From assembly GCF_007558865.1 (NCBI RefSeq), contig NZ_VLPK01000001.1, forward strand, positions 2,108,001 through 2,172,000: a stretch of DNA of 64,000 bases, written 5' to 3'. The DNA is from Mucilaginibacter corticis (GTDB lineage: Bacteria; Bacteroidota; Bacteroidia; Sphingobacteriales; Sphingobacteriaceae). Position numbers and translations under genes: made by a program. Of the stretch, positions 62,655 to 64,000 are shown in pieces (the stretch's first letter is position 1; each line of letters begins with the position of its first letter). The notes below the pieces were generated by a model. The model worked only from the letters and a program-made list of their open reading frames with translations. It did no database searches and was not told the DNA's origin.

Positions 62655-62695
62655 TTTAAAGGGCAAGACAGCGAGTGTCAGGCCCTTTATATTTT
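62655..62695 (+). terminator. Hairpin, probable terminator for rightward transcripts
   Basis: TTAAAGGGC with AAGACA and then GCGAG as loop pairs with TGTCA and GGCCCTTTA, followed by TATTTTT. It overlaps the stop of the convergent RRM gene at 62687. TACTTTTG at 62603-62610, a good -7 box, lies about 50 bp before it, so a short RNA could end here. Confidence 0.6.
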
Positions 62696-63055
62696 TAGCC
62701 TCAAGCTTTTACACAGTAACGGCGTGGCAAATTCACCATCGGTTTCCGTTGATCTCACCGTTCTCATCCCTGTAGTCCCGTTCCGTTGCTGAAAATTATT
62801 GTACCTTCTCTGCGGCTCCTTTTCTTCCGCCGCTTTCAGCGTGATCCTTCTGCCATGAACTTCCTTTTCGTTCAAAGCCGCAATTGCGGCTTTCGCCTGG
62901 TCTTCGACCGGCATCTCGATAAAACCCCATCCCTTTCTTTTACCTGCCTCATCGGTTTTGAGTTTGACCGAAGCCACCTGACCGAATTGGGTCAGCATTT
63001 TTTTAAGCTCCGCTTCCTCCAGCTTATGCGGCAGATTAGCGACAAATAGTTTCAT
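62687..63055 (-). CDS. RRM-domain RNA-binding protein
   Basis: The 122-residue protein is one RNA recognition motif: MKLFVANLPHKLEEAELKKM holds RNP2 (LFVANL), and KRKGWGFIEMPVEDQAKAAI holds RNP1 with aromatic residues on the RNA-facing strands. The basic, unstructured tail (EKEPQRRYNNFQQRNGTTGM) may add non-specific RNA binding. Small RRM proteins of this type are common in Bacteroidota and cyanobacteria and probably act as RNA chaperones, often in cold. It is 80 bp downstream of the Fpg-like gene. Confidence 0.88.
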   Translation of the reverse strand: MKLFVANLPHKLEEAELKKMLTQFGQVASVKLKTDEAGKRKGWGFIEMPVEDQAKAAIAALNEKEVHGRRITLKAAEEKEPQRRYNNFQQRNGTTGMRTVRSTETDGEFATPLLCKSLRLKI

Positions 63056-63135
63056 AATTGAAGATAATAAAAATAGCCGAAGCTGTAGGCTGCGTTTTTG
63101 AAAAGTAGGTCTGTCCAGCTATTCAGGATCAATAA

Positions 63136-63909
63136 TTACTCATAGAGTTCCTGATCTGCCGTATAATAAGTTTTTCGTTTTGCAATTTCCGCCACCAGGA
63201 TTGCTTCTCCTTTCGGAGTCAGCTTGTGTTTGGGCAGGTGAACTTTTAGAAAATCGCGCTCTTTTTCCGTAATGGTATCCGGGAAATTCTTGCGGATATG
63301 TTCTTCGGCCTCGCTTAAGACCTCGGGAATGGCTTTCGCCAATAGCTTCACTTTTCGTTCGGGGATCTTAGCCGCTATGGAAAATGGGGAAAGCTTGACG
63401 GCATATAAGATCTCATCTACATAGGCGTTCCCAATACCCTGCACGACCTTGCCTTCTTGCAGCACCGTTTTGATGGGTTTAGCTACTTTTTTCAGCGCGG
63501 TTTGCAGGTATCCCTCCGGCAGCGCCATTGCATCGGGAACCGTTGATATTTCCGGGTCGAGGGTCAGGATAACGGCTTTTTGCCAATCCGTGATCGCGAG
63601 CCCGGTACCGTCGGTAAAATCCAGCGTAGCGATGGTAAATTTGTTTTCATTTTTACCCTCGTACCAGTGCATTGCTCCGTAGAGCATCAACTGAATGCTC
63701 AGCATATGCGATTCACCAAAAACAAAATAGAGTTGTTTGCCAATGCGGTTGATAGCGGTCAAAACCTGTCCTTCCATTGCAGATTTAAAATCAGCTTCCG
63801 GGCTTTTCAGCCTCCGGTCGATCAGTATGCTGATATGGCTTAGCTTTTTACCAGCCAGTCCCTTGGCCAGGTTCGTGCAGAAAACATTCAGATCAGGTAT
63901 TTCAGGCAT
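63136..63909 (-). CDS. Zinc-less Fpg/Nei-like DNA glycosylase
   Basis: The 257-residue protein starts MPEIPDLNVFCTNLAKGLAG, so the catalytic Pro2 and Glu3 of the Fpg/Nei family are kept. A beta-sandwich follows (VLTAINRIGKQLYFVFGES), then the helix-two-turns-helix LQEGKVVQGIGNAYVDEILY. The C-terminal Cys4 zinc finger of classical Fpg is absent; only one Cys occurs in the protein, and it ends AILVAEIAKRKTYYTADQEL. It may excise oxidised bases, with a replacement for the finger, as in the zinc-less branch of the family. It starts 5 bp after the stop of an upstream gene. Confidence 0.82.
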   Translation of the reverse strand: MPEIPDLNVFCTNLAKGLAGKKLSHISILIDRRLKSPEADFKSAMEGQVLTAINRIGKQLYFVFGESHMLSIQLMLYGAMHWYEGKNENKFTIATLDFTDGTGLAITDWQKAVILTLDPEISTVPDAMALPEGYLQTALKKVAKPIKTVLQEGKVVQGIGNAYVDEILYAVKLSPFSIAAKIPERKVKLLAKAIPEVLSEAEEHIRKNFPDTITEKERDFLKVHLPKHKLTPKGEAILVAEIAKRKTYYTADQELYE

Positions 63910-63914
63910 ATGAT

Positions 63915-64000
63915 TTATTTATAATTAATGTCTATTCTAAAACCAATTTCATCAATAATGGCCTGGGGCAGGATCATACCGGCGGTCTGGCTCCATTCCA
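63915..64000 (-). CDS. 3' end of an unidentified gene (partial)
   Basis: On the minus strand one frame is open from the window edge to a TAA at 63915-63917, giving 27 residues: EWSQTAGMILPQAIIDEIGF and RIDINYK. The other two frames contain stops. The gene would end 5 bp before the Fpg-like start, which fits an operon. The fragment is too short for a family call. Confidence 0.45.
   Translation of the reverse strand, partial: EWSQTAGMILPQAIIDEIGFRIDINYK

Overview
The window looks like a piece of a Bacteroidota chromosome, most likely Sphingobacteriaceae and close to Mucilaginibacter. Pointers are the many secreted glycoside hydrolases (GH127, GH172, GH110, GH89, GH35, GH106 types), an OmpA/TonB-type carboxypeptidase-regulatory-like outer-membrane barrel, LytS/LytTR signalling, a TAnnTTTG-type promoter in front of tRNA-Asn, very few Shine-Dalgarno sequences and a Bacteroidota-type tra operon (TraJKLMN). 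Assignment is by protein resemblance only; no rRNA is present.

Layout. 1-4608: leftward glycan genes (start of a GH127-like gene, DUF4395 protein, frameshifted GH172/DUF2961 lipoprotein, SGNH hydrolase) and an amino-acid permease. 4738-8377: leftward operon SDR, PEP-mutase-like enzyme, DHA2 efflux pump and Crp/Fnr regulator, preceded by two perfect TGTGA-N6-TCACA palindromes. 8691-11717: large DUF2723 membrane glycosyltransferase-like protein. 11791-13657: second Crp/Fnr module with SDR, regulator and small monooxygenase, and a TGAAC-N2-GTTCA palindrome on each side of the regulator. 13711-20577: small accessory genes (NTF2-like, DinB, AraC, frameshifted serine hydrolase, flavodoxin-like reductase, FAD oxidoreductase, GNAT) interspersed with hairpin repeats and a 104-bp duplicated AraC promoter.

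20873-35279: glycan region with leftward GH127 and SGNH esterase, and a rightward four-gene run GH110, GH89, GH35 and an HGSNAT-family acetyltransferase, followed by a convergent LytTR/histidine-kinase pair. This set could act as periplasmic exo-enzymes on alpha-Gal or alpha-GlcNAc capped glycans; no SusC/SusD pair is visible. 35551-48449: outer-membrane barrel protein, DoxX, Cys/His-rich permease plus a 53-residue membrane peptide, GH106, BSP-type metalloprotease, an ECF sigma factor overlapping a protein that combines an inner-membrane anchor with a barrel-like C-terminus, and a PfkB kinase.

48450-62600: mobile region. A decayed tRNA-Asn copy, a GIY-YIG gene and an intact tRNA-Asn are followed by a serine recombinase whose stop lies inside the tRNA and whose catalytic N-terminus is missing. 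It abuts, head to head, a traJ that has lost its 5' end, so two truncated genes meet at one junction. Then come traK, traL-like, traM, traN, a VirD4-type coupling protein, two ArdC-like proteins (one with a broken HExxH motif) around an M23 peptidase, DUF4099/DUF3945 and PH-domain proteins. 62687-64000: an RRM protein, a zinc-less Fpg-like glycosylase and the 3' end of a further gene, all leftward.

Two genes (GH172 and the serine hydrolase) are broken by single-base losses in short homopolymers; either real decay or sequencing error would explain them.
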